Notes: generated by a model not told the origin, from the letters alone. A stretch of DNA of 64,000 bases from an uncultured Thermogutta sp. (GCA_937128505.1 CAKZMM010000187.1:28816-92815); one strand, 5' to 3'. Positions 37,661 to 47,015 are shown, counted from the first letter of the stretch. Program-made: numbers and translations.

Positions 37661-38863
37661 ATGAGCATCTGGAACAAGGTCCTCCTGGCATTGATTTTCC
37701 TGGCTTCGCTGGCGATGTTGGCGCTTGGGGCTCGGGCACTAAAAACCCACCAATATTGGCGGGAATTGGCTGCTCGGCACGAAGCCGCCATTGCGGAGCA
37801 ACAGCTCCGCGCCCGGCTTTTAAGAGGTACGGCCACTAAGCAGGAAATCGAGGAAGCTCGAAAGAAGGGCGAACTCCCGCCGAATCTTCGCGAGTTGGAA
37901 ATCCAGGTTCATTCGGCCCTATTAGCTCGCGGACCGGCGTGGTACGGTTGCATTCCGCAGCGAGTGGATCCGCAATCCGGGCAAGTGACGCTTTTAATGG
38001 AAAGCCCGCAACATCAGCTCGCTGAGAAAACCGTGCTATGGGTTTTCGATGAACGGCCGCTAGGGCAAGGCGGGCAATTCCTCGGGTTATTTACCGTCCA
38101 GGGAATAGGCGGGGAGGAAAATCGTCAGGTTCAAATAGCGCCGGCTGTTTTCATGGAACCTTCGGAGCTCCAGCGGCTTGTTCAAAGTTCGGCCGGTCAG
38201 GCAACGTGGGCTTTTTATCAGTGGATGCCACCGGATACGCACGAGGCTTTTGCGGACTTGACGGCCGACCAACTAACCGCCTTATTTCCCGCCGGTGCTT
38301 TCCCGAATGAGTCGGTCCGGCAGCGTGTGATTGCCGAGCGCTTGACTCACGAGAAGCGGATCAGTGTGGATGAGGCCAAACGTCAAGGTTTGCGCGGGGT
38401 GGTAGCGGCTGTGGACGAGAGCGGACAGGTGGTTTTTGAGGATGGCCTCCCGAAAGCTCTGGATTCCGGCGAGGGCATTTTCTTGCGTGAACTCCGCGAT
38501 TATGAGCGCCTGATCCACTCTTACCATCAGGAGCGCACAGAAATGGCGGATCGACTAGTTGTCGCTACCCGAACGAAGAATTACCTTGCTGCTATCTCTG
38601 CCGATGCCGCCCGGCAGCAACTATTTCGTCAGCGGGATGTGGACCGCTTTCGGGCCGAAAAAGCCGAGCAGATCAGCCAGCGGGATCTGGTGGCTGATTA
38701 CCTCAAGAGGCTTGAGGCCCGCTTGGAGGAATTACGGGCACAAGCCCAGGAGCTTGTCTACCAAAATCAGCAAAGGGCGGCCGAAATCGCCCGCATTCAG
38801 CTAGAAGCGATTCGGGCTATCGAAAAGCGGGTGCGGCAAGTGGCCACGACCGAAACCCGGTGA
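37661..38863 (+). CDS. Hypothetical membrane-anchored coiled-coil protein
   Basis: 400 residues, not recognised. Residues 7-28 form one membrane segment (VLLALIFLASLAMLALGARAL) after a short N-terminus, so the rest probably faces the periplasm. A helical segment (30-90, rich in Ala, Glu, Arg) leads to a beta-rich middle (WYGCIPQRVDPQSGQVTLLMES, TVLWVFDERPLGQGGQFLGLFTV), a domain with WAFYQWMPPDTHEAFADLTADQLTALFP, and a C-terminal coiled coil of about 70 residues (FRAEKAEQISQRDLVADYLKRL onward). No enzyme motif. The shape suggests a structural or scaffolding role at the inner membrane, but this is inference. The upstream spacer is very long and no ribosome site is obvious. Confidence 0.7.
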   Translation: MSIWNKVLLALIFLASLAMLALGARALKTHQYWRELAARHEAAIAEQQLRARLLRGTATKQEIEEARKKGELPPNLRELEIQVHSALLARGPAWYGCIPQRVDPQSGQVTLLMESPQHQLAEKTVLWVFDERPLGQGGQFLGLFTVQGIGGEENRQVQIAPAVFMEPSELQRLVQSSAGQATWAFYQWMPPDTHEAFADLTADQLTALFPAGAFPNESVRQRVIAERLTHEKRISVDEAKRQGLRGVVAAVDESGQVVFEDGLPKALDSGEGIFLRELRDYERLIHSYHQERTEMADRLVVATRTKNYLAAISADAARQQLFRQRDVDRFRAEKAEQISQRDLVADYLKRLEARLEELRAQAQELVYQNQQRAAEIARIQLEAIRAIEKRVRQVATTETR

Positions 38864-39295
38864 AGCTCGGCCCTCTAGTCCCTCGAAAGTGCTCTCTGCG
38901 GGTTTTAATTTTTCCCCTTGCCGCGTTAATTGGCCCGGAATAGCGCTCTCTGCCGGCACCGGGAATGCTCTAGAATTGATCTGGGTATGGTACGGCCTCG
39001 CCGCGGTTATGCCCTGCGCGCCATGTAGTGGAGATCCCGGGTCCTTGAAGTACCTTGCCTGGACAAGTTTGGACCAAGCTTCAGGTTTTACAGAATCTGC
39101 TGGATACCCGGATAAAAAGTACAGAATTTGCTCGATACTGGGATAAAGAATTTGGTTGATCCAGGGAGCCGGAATCAGTAACCATTCGACATGCTCCCCA
39201 CAAGAAATCGTTCCCGCGCTCAGAGCAAAGGAAGACAGGCACGCCCTTCGCCGGGCTGGTGGCGGAGTTCAGCAGGGGTGATCACCGGGGGTGAT
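38864..39295. other. Spacer with a 28-bp duplication
   Basis: The segment at 39089-39116 (begins TACAGAATCTGCTGGATA) recurs at 39120-39147 (begins TACAGAATTTGCTCGATA); 24 of 28 match, 31-bp period. No gene seen. Confidence 0.75.
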
Positions 39296-39802
39296 ATGAT
39301 GGAGCATCCGGCACAGATTGCGGTGCAATCGCTTTTGGCCGACTGCAACATGGAGACTTTGCGGCGGCGTGGCCCGGGGGGGCAGCACCGCAACAAAGTC
39401 GAAACGGCAGTGCGCTTGGTTCACGTGCCCACAGGAATTTGGGCAGAAGCCAACGAGGAGAGAAATCAAATCGTCAATCGAAAGCGGGCAATATGGCGGC
39501 TGCGACTTAAGCTTGCTTTGTCGGTACGCACTCCGCGAAACGTTGATGAGCCGCCCTCTGCCTTGTGGAAGACTCATGTGCAAGAGGGCAAAATTCGGGT
39601 GGCGGATGGGCACGAGGATTTTCCCGCTCTGCTGGCGGAAGTGTTGGACCGTTTGGCCACCGTAAAAGGGGATCTCAAGCCGGTGGCGCAAACTCTCGGA
39701 TGCTCGCCGAGCCAATTGGTGAGCTTCCTCCGCCGTACGCCGCCGGCCTTCGACCTGCTCAATCAATGGAGAACACAAAACGATCTTCGCCCGTTAAAAT
39801 AA
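39296..39802 (+). CDS. Release-factor-like GGQ-domain protein
   Basis: 168 residues from the ATG at 39296, chosen because GGGGGTG lies just upstream; the frame is open to 39191. It has the catalytic domain of class I release factors (RRGPGGQHRNKVETAVRLVH, GGQ at 28-30, followed by ANEERNQIVNRKRAIWRLRLKLA) but no codon-recognition domains. Family members with this form (ArfB/YaeJ/ICT1 and planctomycete release-factor-like proteins) hydrolyse peptidyl-tRNA, often to rescue stalled ribosomes. The C-terminal 70 residues (VAQTLGCSPSQLVSFLRRTP) form a small helical domain in place of the basic tail of ArfB, so its way of binding the ribosome may differ. Cytoplasmic. Confidence 0.85.
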   Translation: MMEHPAQIAVQSLLADCNMETLRRRGPGGQHRNKVETAVRLVHVPTGIWAEANEERNQIVNRKRAIWRLRLKLALSVRTPRNVDEPPSALWKTHVQEGKIRVADGHEDFPALLAEVLDRLATVKGDLKPVAQTLGCSPSQLVSFLRRTPPAFDLLNQWRTQNDLRPLK

Positions 39803-40147
39803 CGGGGAAAACGGCAAACTATCGGCCGCTTGTCCAATTTCGGTTTAAGTTTGATCGGGAAACACGGTACTTCCGCCACCGTGCCTGGTTTTTACGACCG
39901 GCGGACTTGCAAGCCCCCGAAAAAGCGGAGGCGGTTTTCCGCGGTCTTGATTTGGCGGAAGGCCGACGCACCGAATACCTATTGGGCTGGAGCCAGAATA
40001 GTTCGTGGATGGGAGAAGTAAAATCGCTCCGATCGGGGGGCATCCCACTTGGCTCGGAGTTTTCGGGTGTTTTAGCCCCGCACAACATCCGGATGCCGCA
40101 TGAGGTAAGGGGAATCGCATCCCGTTGGTTCAGGAGAGTTCGTTCCT
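39803..40147. other. Spacer, nothing recognised
   Basis: 345 bp between the release-factor-like and Hsp70-like genes, both on the plus strand. A plus-strand open frame crosses it, but it overlaps both genes in other frames and resembles no known protein. AGGAGAG nine bases before the GTG at 40148 serves the Hsp70-like gene. Confidence 0.5.
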
Positions 40148-43012
40148 GTGATGGAACACTGCCGATTTGTTGTGGGAATAGATTTAGGGACTACCAACTG
40201 TGCGGTTGCGTTCGTCGATACCCAGCAGCTGGTTTGGCAAGTTCAGACCTTCGAGATTCCCCAGTTGGTCTCTCCCGGGGAGGTGGAAGCCTGCGAGGTG
40301 CTTCCATCGTTTCTTTATCAACCGGCGCCGGGGGAATTTGCCCCCGATCAAATCCGTCTACCCTGGCTCAAGGAGCCGGAGTATCTCGTCGGACATTTCG
40401 CGCAGCGGCACGGCTGTTTGGTTCCGGGAAGGCTCATCAGCTCCGCCAAGTCGTGGCTCTGCCATACCGGCGTAGATCGCTCCGCTCCTCTATTACCTTG
40501 GCACGCCCCCCCTGAAGTGCGTCGCCTATCGCCGGTCGATGCCAGTGCCCAGTATTTGGCCCATATTCGAGACGCATGGAACTGGCGGTTTCCCGAGTTT
40601 CCCCTTGAAAACGAGCAAGTCGTGCTGACCTTGCCGGCTTCCTTCGACGAAATTGCTCGCGAGCTTACCCTTCGGGCAGCGGACCGGGCGGGCCTGAAAA
40701 ACGTGGAGTTGCTCGAGGAACCTCAAGCCGCCTTCTATGCGTGGATTTACCGGCATCAAACCACTTGGCAAGGGCTTGTCCAACCCGGGCAGATGATCCT
40801 CGTCTGCGATATCGGCGGCGGAACCACGGATTTTACATTGATTCAAGTTCGCGCTACAAAAGCCGGCTTACCGGAGTTTCATCGGGTTGCCGTGGGCGAT
40901 CACTTAATCCTCGGTGGCGACAACCTTGATCTGGCTTTGGCTTGGCATATCGAGCGAACACTGGAAGGTTCCGGCCGACTACCCGCGCGAGATTGGGCTA
41001 TTTTGGTGAACCTGTGTCGTCAATGGAAAGAGATTCTCCTTTCCGAGGAGGCACCCCGGGAGCTAACGGTTCATTTGCCCGGTAGTGGAAGCCGGCTGAT
41101 TGGCGGGGGGCGTCAAGTGCTGCTCAACAAAAAGCAGGTGGAGACTCTCCTCGTCGATGGCTTTTTCCCCCGTGTATCCCTGGATGCTGAGCCGGTGCGG
41201 ACAGCCTCCGGTTTCCGGGAATTTGGGCTTCCTTATGCACCGGATCCTGCTGTTACAAAATACTTAGCCGCGTTCCTTCGAGCTCATCGTGACGCGGTGG
41301 AGCTATCGCGCTGCGAATCCACCCAACCATCGGCTGCCGTGCGGCCAGACGTCATTCTTTTTAATGGCGGGGTTTTCTCTGCCGAAATACTTCGCAGGCG
41401 TATTTTGGAGGCGATGAGCGACTGGTTTTCCACCGAAAGCCCCGGCGGTTGGAAGCCGCAGCTCCTCGCGGGAGACCGTCTTGAGCTTGCCGTGGCCCGG
41501 GGTGCTGCCTATTACGGAATGGTGCGTCGCGGAAAAGGCGTGCGAATTGCAGCAGGGTTGCCGCGGGCTTACTACTTGGGCGTAGAATGCGGATCGCCAC
41601 CCGCAGGGGCTGCGGAAGACCAAGCCCTCGGCGATGAGTCGGCAGTTCAATCGGATCAGCCTCAAAAGGCAGTGTGTGTGCTTGCAGCCGGGGTTGAACC
41701 GGGCGAATCGCACACAGTTCAGGAACCGCAGTTTGAACTGCTTTTATCGCAGCCGGTGGAGTTCCCGCTTTACGTGTCCACCACTCGGTTAACGGATCGT
41801 CCGGGAACGTTGGTTCCTATTCAACCGGAGCAATTGACGCTGCTGGGCAGCTTAAGGACGGTGCTGAAGACACGCAAAAAAGACCTCGCCCGAAGCATCC
41901 CCGTCACATTGCATGCGCGGTTGACGGAGATCGGCACTCTAGACTTATGGTGCGCACAGCGCGACGGCAAACAGCGGTGGAAACTCCAATTCGATGTTCG
42001 AAGAAAAACACGCGTTGAAATGCCGACGGCTGCCCCGCAAATCACTTTAATGAGCACGTTGGAGGAGAAGGATTGGGAAGCCTGTCAGCAGGTCGTCGCC
42101 AACACGTTTGGCCCGATGGGGACGGCACCTCCGGAGAACCTCGCAAGACGATTGGGGGAGATTTTGGGTGTCGATCGCCAGCAGTGGCCCGCGCCGCTCT
42201 TAAGACGCTTATGGGAATGCCTCCATGAGTTCGAGGCCGGTCGCCGCAAGAGTCCCTTGCATGAAGCGAGATGGCTGAATTTGGTGGGTTTTGCGCTGCG
42301 GCCGGGCTATGGATTACCGTTGGACGACTGGCGGGTCGAGGAGACTTGGCGACTTCTGCAAGGAAAGCTGGTCCATGCCGTACCCCTTTGCCGGGTCGAA
42401 TGGTTTATTCTTTGGCGTCGGACTGCCGGCGGACTGACGCCCGGTTGGCAACAGGCTTTGGCGGAGCCGCTGATTGCCACGCTGCGCCCATTAAGCCGCC
42501 ACATAACAACCGGCGGGCACGGGAAGCTTCCCTTTGGAACTCATGAGGTCGCGGAAGTGTGGCGGTTGTTGGGGGCCCTCGAATGGTTGCCTCTCGGAAC
42601 CAAGGCGGAATTGGGAACCATCGCCATCCAACTCCTCACGAAGCCTAAAACTTCAGCGCAACGTGCGGCCATCCTCTGGGCTCTGGCCCGACTCGGTGCA
42701 CGTGAGCTAACCTATGGACCTCTTAATTGCGTCGTACCGCCGGAAGTTGCCGCCCAATGGCTCGAGCCGCTGCTGGGGGAAAGAACGGCTGAGCCCATGC
42801 TTCGCTTAGCGGTTATGCAGCTAGCCCGAAAAACTGAAGACCGCTACCGCGATATTCCAGAAAAATTGCGAAAAAAGGTCCTTGAGTGGCTCACGGTTAC
42901 GGGTGCCCCTGAGCACTACGTTCAACTTGTGGCGGAAGGGGGTAAACTCGATCGCGAAGAGGAGGAGACATTGTTCGGCGAGCAACTGCCCGTGGGACTA
43001 AAGCTCGTTTGA
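40148..43012 (+). CDS. Hsp70/DnaK-family protein with DUF3731-like C-terminus
   Basis: 954 residues, GTG start (ATG at the next codon). The N-terminal half is an Hsp70 ATPase domain: VVGIDLGTTNCAVAFVD (phosphate 1), ELTLRAADRAGLKNVELLEE, LVCDIGGGTTDFTLIQV (phosphate 2), ILGGDNLDLALA and a later DVILFNGGVF / GDRLELAVARGAAYYG adenosine-site block. The middle resembles a divergent substrate-binding beta domain (LPLYVSTTRL-like, then QPEQLTLLGSLRTVLKTRKK). The last 330 residues are Trp/Leu-rich helices of the sort annotated as DUF3731 in large bacterial Hsp70 relatives. It is much longer than DnaK (about 640). It is probably a specialised chaperone; client and co-chaperones are unknown, and no J-protein or GrpE is nearby. 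Confidence 0.88.
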   Translation: MMEHCRFVVGIDLGTTNCAVAFVDTQQLVWQVQTFEIPQLVSPGEVEACEVLPSFLYQPAPGEFAPDQIRLPWLKEPEYLVGHFAQRHGCLVPGRLISSAKSWLCHTGVDRSAPLLPWHAPPEVRRLSPVDASAQYLAHIRDAWNWRFPEFPLENEQVVLTLPASFDEIARELTLRAADRAGLKNVELLEEPQAAFYAWIYRHQTTWQGLVQPGQMILVCDIGGGTTDFTLIQVRATKAGLPEFHRVAVGDHLILGGDNLDLALAWHIERTLEGSGRLPARDWAILVNLCRQWKEILLSEEAPRELTVHLPGSGSRLIGGGRQVLLNKKQVETLLVDGFFPRVSLDAEPVRTASGFREFGLPYAPDPAVTKYLAAFLRAHRDAVELSRCESTQPSAAVRPDVILFNGGVFSAEILRRRILEAMSDWFSTESPGGWKPQLLAGDRLELAVARGAAYYGMVRRGKGVRIAAGLPRAYYLGVECGSPPAGAAEDQALGDESAVQSDQPQKAVCVLAAGVEPGESHTVQEPQFELLLSQPVEFPLYVSTTRLTDRPGTLVPIQPEQLTLLGSLRTVLKTRKKDLARSIPVTLHARLTEIGTLDLWCAQRDGKQRWKLQFDVRRKTRVEMPTAAPQITLMSTLEEKDWEACQQVVANTFGPMGTAPPENLARRLGEILGVDRQQWPAPLLRRLWECLHEFEAGRRKSPLHEARWLNLVGFALRPGYGLPLDDWRVEETWRLLQGKLVHAVPLCRVEWFILWRRTAGGLTPGWQQALAEPLIATLRPLSRHITTGGHGKLPFGTHEVAEVWRLLGALEWLPLGTKAELGTIAIQLLTKPKTSAQRAAILWALARLGARELTYGPLNCVVPPEVAAQWLEPLLGERTAEPMLRLAVMQLARKTEDRYRDIPEKLRKKVLEWLTVTGAPEHYVQLVAEGGKLDREEEETLFGEQLPVGLKLV

Positions 43013-43126
43013 AATCCCAAAATCTGCTCGTAGGGCGACGGCGAGGCGAGAGATTTGATCCCGCCGATCGCTCGTACCAGCGGCGGAAGAGGAAGTCGCC
43101 GCAAGCTTCTCAAAACAAACAAGCTG

Positions 43127-44323
43127 TTAGAGTACACCTGCGGCCAAGAAATAGCGGCTTAGGTGGAAAAAGACCGGGGCAGCAAAGCACATCGAGTCAA
43201 TTCGGTCTAAAACGCCGCCGTGCCCTTCGATGAGAATGCCATAGTCTCGTACACCGCGATCCCGTTTGATTGCTGACATGGTCATGCTACCCGCGAAGGC
43301 CATGATCGACGTCACTAAGGCCGCCACCGAAGCCTGCCACCAATACGGGAATGGTGTTGCAAACCAAAGCGCTGTTCCGACGAGCATCACACACGCACTT
43401 CCACCCAAAAAACCCTCCCAGGTGCGGCTGGGATGAATCGTGGGGGCGATGATGTGCTTACTTGGCAGCTTCGACCACAGGTACTGCAAAATATCACTAA
43501 GCTGCACCATCAGCACGAAAAACAGAAGCAACCTGAGTTTTGCCCACGTCGTATTCTGCCGGGGTTCCGCTAACGTTCCCTCGATGGCGACAACTGGATC
43601 CGAACTTTCGGCAATCAGTGCCAATTCGGGCCGTGTGCGGGGGGGTGTCGCTCCATCGGATAAGACTGTGAAATTTGGTTCTTCCTGGAGCGTTTGTTCG
43701 CCGCCGCTGATCCTCGAAACCTCTGACTCCGTCGGCAGGTAAGCCCACTCATCAAACGTGGGTTTCGGCAAGTTTGGTTCTGCTAATTGAGGGGAATACT
43801 CCGGCAGCTTCAAAGTCAACAATGCCGGCGCGAAGCTCAGGCAATAGACACAAATGAGAAGCCCGGCTTGTATCTTTGCGGTCCGCTCCAGAAAACGCGT
43901 ATGATCCCCCGAAAGGGCAATCCGAGCCGGAATCAAAAGAAATGCATAAACCGGAATCAGCGTGCTGTACAGGTCGTAATATTCCAGCCCTACCAAAACG
44001 AATTGAAGCGGCAAACACACGAAGAAGACCCAGAAAAGGGTTCGGTGATCGCTCTGCCGAGTGGGCGTGACCGTAATGAATTCACGAAGGGCCCAAAATG
44101 AAAGAAGCCCAAACAAAAACACCGTGGCGGCTTTGCCGACAAGAAATGCCCCGGCCAAAGCCGCAAATAGCAACCACCACGCTTTGACCCGGCCGTAGAG
44201 CCTTTCGATCAAACCGTGATCCAACCCGCTCGAGCCAAACCGGTTTAGTATCGCCGCGGCCGTGGTCGCCAGGCAAAGCACCAGCAACACGCTTCCGACA
44301 AGCGACAATGTTTCGAAATCCAT
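43127..44323 (-). CDS. cdsA: Phosphatidate cytidylyltransferase
   Basis: 398 residues. It makes CDP-diacylglycerol from phosphatidic acid and CTP, the branch point of phospholipid synthesis, in the cytoplasmic membrane. Many membrane segments are visible (LVGSVLLVLCLATTAAAI, WWLLFAALAGAFLVGKAATVF, LLFFVLMVQLSDIL and others). The CDS signature near the C-terminus is intact: IHPSRTWEGFLGG, then AIKRDRGVRDYG, then GHGGVLDRIDSM. It is longer than E. coli CdsA (about 285 residues) because of an insertion of about 80 residues (roughly 190-270) between membrane segments. The plsC-like gene lies about 100 bp upstream on the same strand, so the two phospholipid genes may be co-transcribed. Confidence 0.93.
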   Translation of the reverse strand: MDFETLSLVGSVLLVLCLATTAAAILNRFGSSGLDHGLIERLYGRVKAWWLLFAALAGAFLVGKAATVFLFGLLSFWALREFITVTPTRQSDHRTLFWVFFVCLPLQFVLVGLEYYDLYSTLIPVYAFLLIPARIALSGDHTRFLERTAKIQAGLLICVYCLSFAPALLTLKLPEYSPQLAEPNLPKPTFDEWAYLPTESEVSRISGGEQTLQEEPNFTVLSDGATPPRTRPELALIAESSDPVVAIEGTLAEPRQNTTWAKLRLLLFFVLMVQLSDILQYLWSKLPSKHIIAPTIHPSRTWEGFLGGSACVMLVGTALWFATPFPYWWQASVAALVTSIMAFAGSMTMSAIKRDRGVRDYGILIEGHGGVLDRIDSMCFAAPVFFHLSRYFLAAGVL

Positions 44324-44420
44324 AATCCCTGCCCGCCGACTTTTTCAAAAGCCTCGGTGCGCAAAGATGTCCGGAGAAGCGGAAGTGGACTCCAAGATCA
44401 CGAAACTTCCCCGCGAACGA

Positions 44421-45164
44421 TCACGAGTCGGTACGAAGATCCTTCAGCCGCTGCACCGCCTCACGGGCTCGCCGTAGGAAGTCGGCCTTCGGCTCACTGG
44501 CTTCCAGCCACATCGGTGGACCGAAGCTGACACAAGTTAACAGCGGCACGGGCAAAAACTCCCCCCGCGGCAATATCCGATTCATATTGTCGATGTAAAC
44601 CGGCACGAGCTCCAGGTCCGGCCGTCTCCGACATAAGTAATATAGTCCGCTCTTAAAAGGTCCAATATTCGGCCCGGCCGTTCGTCCCCCTTCCGGGAAG
44701 ACAATCAGGGAATGTGTCTTCCCCAGTCCCTGGAGCATGACGTCAATCGGGTTCCGCCGGACTTTGATCTCCGTTCGATCTATCAATATGGCATTAAAAA
44801 CTTTCGTCGCCAAGTACCTCCGGATGGGACCTGCCGTCCAATAATCTTTGGCGGCTACGGGTCGGGCCAATCGCCGTGCAGGCGGGGGTAACGAAGCCCA
44901 TAGGACGATTGGGTCTAAATGGCTTGTGTGGTTCGCAAAGTAAATACGCTGGCAAATGTCGGGTTCGCAACCGACCCAACGGACGCTTACGCCACTTAAA
45001 AATTTCGCTAACAGCGTCAAAATCGCCCCCACCGCACGGGAATGAAAGGGCAGAGGGGGCGTCGAGTCGGTCCCCTCTTCGCTACCCGAAGGCAACGTTT
45101 CGGCCGACGATACCTTGTCTACCATCAATGCCCGGTCCTTTTCGGGCAGGTGCCCCAAATTCAT
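44421..45164 (-). CDS. plsC: 1-acylglycerol-3-phosphate acyltransferase (PlsC family)
   Basis: About 247 residues from the ATG at 45164; an in-frame TTG three codons upstream sits closer to GAGG. It acylates lysophosphatidic acid to phosphatidic acid, the substrate of the CdsA encoded downstream. Motifs: NHTSHLDPIVLW (HX4D), the Arg-containing block FNAILIDRTEIKVRRN, FPEGGRT (motif III) and LVPVYI (motif IV). One weak hydrophobic segment precedes the HX4D motif. Just upstream is a perfect 20-bp tandem repeat (45183-45222) that lies in the probable promoter region. Confidence 0.9.
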   Translation of the reverse strand: MNLGHLPEKDRALMVDKVSSAETLPSGSEEGTDSTPPLPFHSRAVGAILTLLAKFLSGVSVRWVGCEPDICQRIYFANHTSHLDPIVLWASLPPPARRLARPVAAKDYWTAGPIRRYLATKVFNAILIDRTEIKVRRNPIDVMLQGLGKTHSLIVFPEGGRTAGPNIGPFKSGLYYLCRRRPDLELVPVYIDNMNRILPRGEFLPVPLLTCVSFGPPMWLEASEPKADFLRRAREAVQRLKDLRTDS

Positions 45165-45182
45165 CCCAATCAAATCCTCAGT

Positions 45183-45222
45183 ATTATCAGTGTGTTTTCC
45201 TAATTATCAGTGTGTTTTCCTA
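45183..45222. repeat. Perfect 20-bp tandem duplication upstream of plsC
   Basis: ATTATCAGTGTGTTTTCCTA at 45183-45202 and 45203-45222, no mismatch, starting 19 bp upstream of the plsC start. Confidence 0.92.
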
Positions 45223-45394
45223 TAGTCGTTTTGTTTTAAGCATCTTCTTTTAGCCATCTTGTTGTTGCCGTGTCGTATTAGCTGGAGTGTTTTGGCCGAA
45301 TTGCTGTGCTGGCTGACATCCCCTTCTCTTCGTAAGACGGCGTCTTGTCTTACGGGGGGGTTCAGTTGAACTGATTCAGTCGCATTTTTTAGCC

Positions 45395-45637
45395 TAATGG
45401 GTTACAGAGGTATTTTTTAGCCGAAGTGTTAAGCTATTGCCGACGGTGTCCGGCCAAGGAGGCCCAAGTGTTACAGCCGTATTTGTTAGATTAACCGTTA
45501 CAGCCGTATTTTGTTACAACCGTATTTTTAGCCGATTTTGTTACAGCCGTATTTTTTTAGCCGAAGTGTTTTAGCTGGGTGATTTTAGCCGAGTTAGCTG
45601 GGTGGTTTTAGCTAAGGTGTTATGGCCGAAGTTTTCG
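45395..45637. repeat. Multi-copy degenerate array of two interleaved phrases
   Basis: Two phrases alternate: GTTACAGCCGTATTTT (seen in variants near 45410, 45470, 45498, 45512 and 45540) and TTAGCCGAAGTGTT or AGCTGGGTGATTTTAGC-like forms (near 45417, 45558, 45573, 45597 and 45622). Spacing and sequence vary, unlike a CRISPR or satellite of fixed period. T runs follow many copies. Confidence 0.75.
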
Positions 45638-46007
45638 CCGGAAACTTGCCCCAAAACTACGTGCAACTAAAAGCCCGACTGCTGACGAAATTTGAATTTA
45701 CCGGTTTAAAGAAAGTTTGCTTTACTTATTCGAATACCGATCTTAAACGGTCTGTATGCTTTCCCGGGGGTGGGCAACCTCTATTCATTACTAGAAGCAC
45801 AAACTTTAGTTTGATGCGTTGCAAATGACGTGATAGCACCTCGACCCTCGCAAGTCGGCCTTTGTCGTCCGAATATCGCTCCAAAAGGGCTTTGCGGGCT
45901 TGAGATCTCCGCAATTATCACGGAGATCTGGGTACTTCCCCTTACAATATCGTTTGCTGAGGAACATCCGTCCCCGCCGCTTATTGCTCCTTGAAAGATC
46001 CACTATG

Positions 46008-47015
46008 CTATCCGCCCACCTTGTGCATGGGAGCTGGCAGGATTGGCAACTTTTCGGTTTCCCCACCGCGGGCCCAGGATTTAGCCAGAACGGCCTGCCG
46101 AATTTCCTCCGCAATTCTTTCGTCCGGACCTTCGGACCTTAAAAGCTTTTTAATGTCCCAGGACACATTGGAGAAAAGGCAGTTTCGCAAAGCGCCGTCG
46201 GCCGTCAATCGCAGCCGGTTGCAACGATCGCAAAAAGGATCGCTCATTGGCGGAATGATCCCGATCTGGCCCGGACCGTTTCTAAAGCGGAAAACCCTCG
46301 CCGGAGCGTGCTCTTGGTCGTGCCCGGGGGCCTCGGGCTCAAGCTCTCCAAAATGCGATTCGAGAATTCGCAAAATCTCGGCTGCCGGAAGCGGTTGGAG
46401 GGCCTCTTCGGAGGGCAAGTCCACCAAGGGCATGTACTCGATAAAGCGAAGCTCTAACCCGGCTTCGCGTGCAAACTCTGTCAGGGGAATAATGTCCGGT
46501 TCGGTTTGACCGCGAATCGCCAGAGCGTTTAATTTGATCTTTTCGAAGCCTGCCTCTTGCGCAGCTCGAATTCCGGCAATGACTTGGGCCAATAAATCGC
46601 GTCGACTGAGCGAGCAATATTTTTGTGGTTCGAGGGTGTCGAGACTGATATTCAGCCGATGAAGTCCCGCCGCTTTTAGCCTCCCGGCCACCGGCGCAAG
46701 AAGCGTCCCGTTTGTGGTCATTGCAAGATCGTCCAGCCCGCGTACCTGGGCAAGCATGGCCACCAGATCCACAATGCCGCGACGCACGAGCGGCTCTCCT
46801 CCGGTCAACCGCACGTGCGATACGCCGAGCTGCACGGCGACCTTCACAAATCGGAGAATTTCCTCGAAAGTCAGCAGCTCGCTATGGGGGAGGAATTTAA
46901 CCGGCAAAGCCCGCATGCAATAGGTACAGCGAAGATTACAGCGATCCGTTACCGAGATCCGCAGCTCGGTATGCCTTCTCCCCCAGCGATCGATCAAACC
47001 GGTTGAGGTACTCAT
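46008..47015 (-). CDS. moaA: GTP 3',8-cyclase MoaA
   Basis: 335 residues, the usual length. A radical-SAM enzyme that turns GTP into 3',8-cyclo-GTP, the first step of molybdenum cofactor synthesis (with MoaC, not seen here). The N-terminal cluster motif is VTDRCNLRCTYCM (CX3CX2C), followed by LTGGEPLVRR. The C-terminal second cluster is FCDRCNRLRLTADGALRNCLF, and the protein ends in the conserved Gly-Gly needed for activity. The start overlaps the moaE stop by four bases, so translation is coupled. Cytoplasmic. Confidence 0.96.
   Translation of the reverse strand: MSTSTGLIDRWGRRHTELRISVTDRCNLRCTYCMRALPVKFLPHSELLTFEEILRFVKVAVQLGVSHVRLTGGEPLVRRGIVDLVAMLAQVRGLDDLAMTTNGTLLAPVAGRLKAAGLHRLNISLDTLEPQKYCSLSRRDLLAQVIAGIRAAQEAGFEKIKLNALAIRGQTEPDIIPLTEFAREAGLELRFIEYMPLVDLPSEEALQPLPAAEILRILESHFGELEPEAPGHDQEHAPARVFRFRNGPGQIGIIPPMSDPFCDRCNRLRLTADGALRNCLFSNVSWDIKKLLRSEGPDERIAEEIRQAVLAKSWARGGETEKLPILPAPMHKVGG

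Larger units (their letters stand above)
45165..46007. other. 0.84-kb spacer containing a hairpin and a long degenerate array
   Basis: Besides the 20-bp repeat there is a hairpin CGTAAGAC (45331-45338) / GTCTTACG (45347-45354) and the array at 45395-45637. No coding region could be supported. moaA ends at 46008 on the other side. Confidence 0.7.

Noticed and set aside
39565..40515. Plus-strand open frame of 316 codons between the release-factor-like and Hsp70-like genes
   Set aside because: It overlaps both well-supported genes in other frames and reads as Arg/Gly/Ser-rich shadow sequence without domains.
45395..45637. CRISPR array
   Set aside because: Units vary in sequence and spacing and there are no unique spacers of equal length; no cas genes are present.
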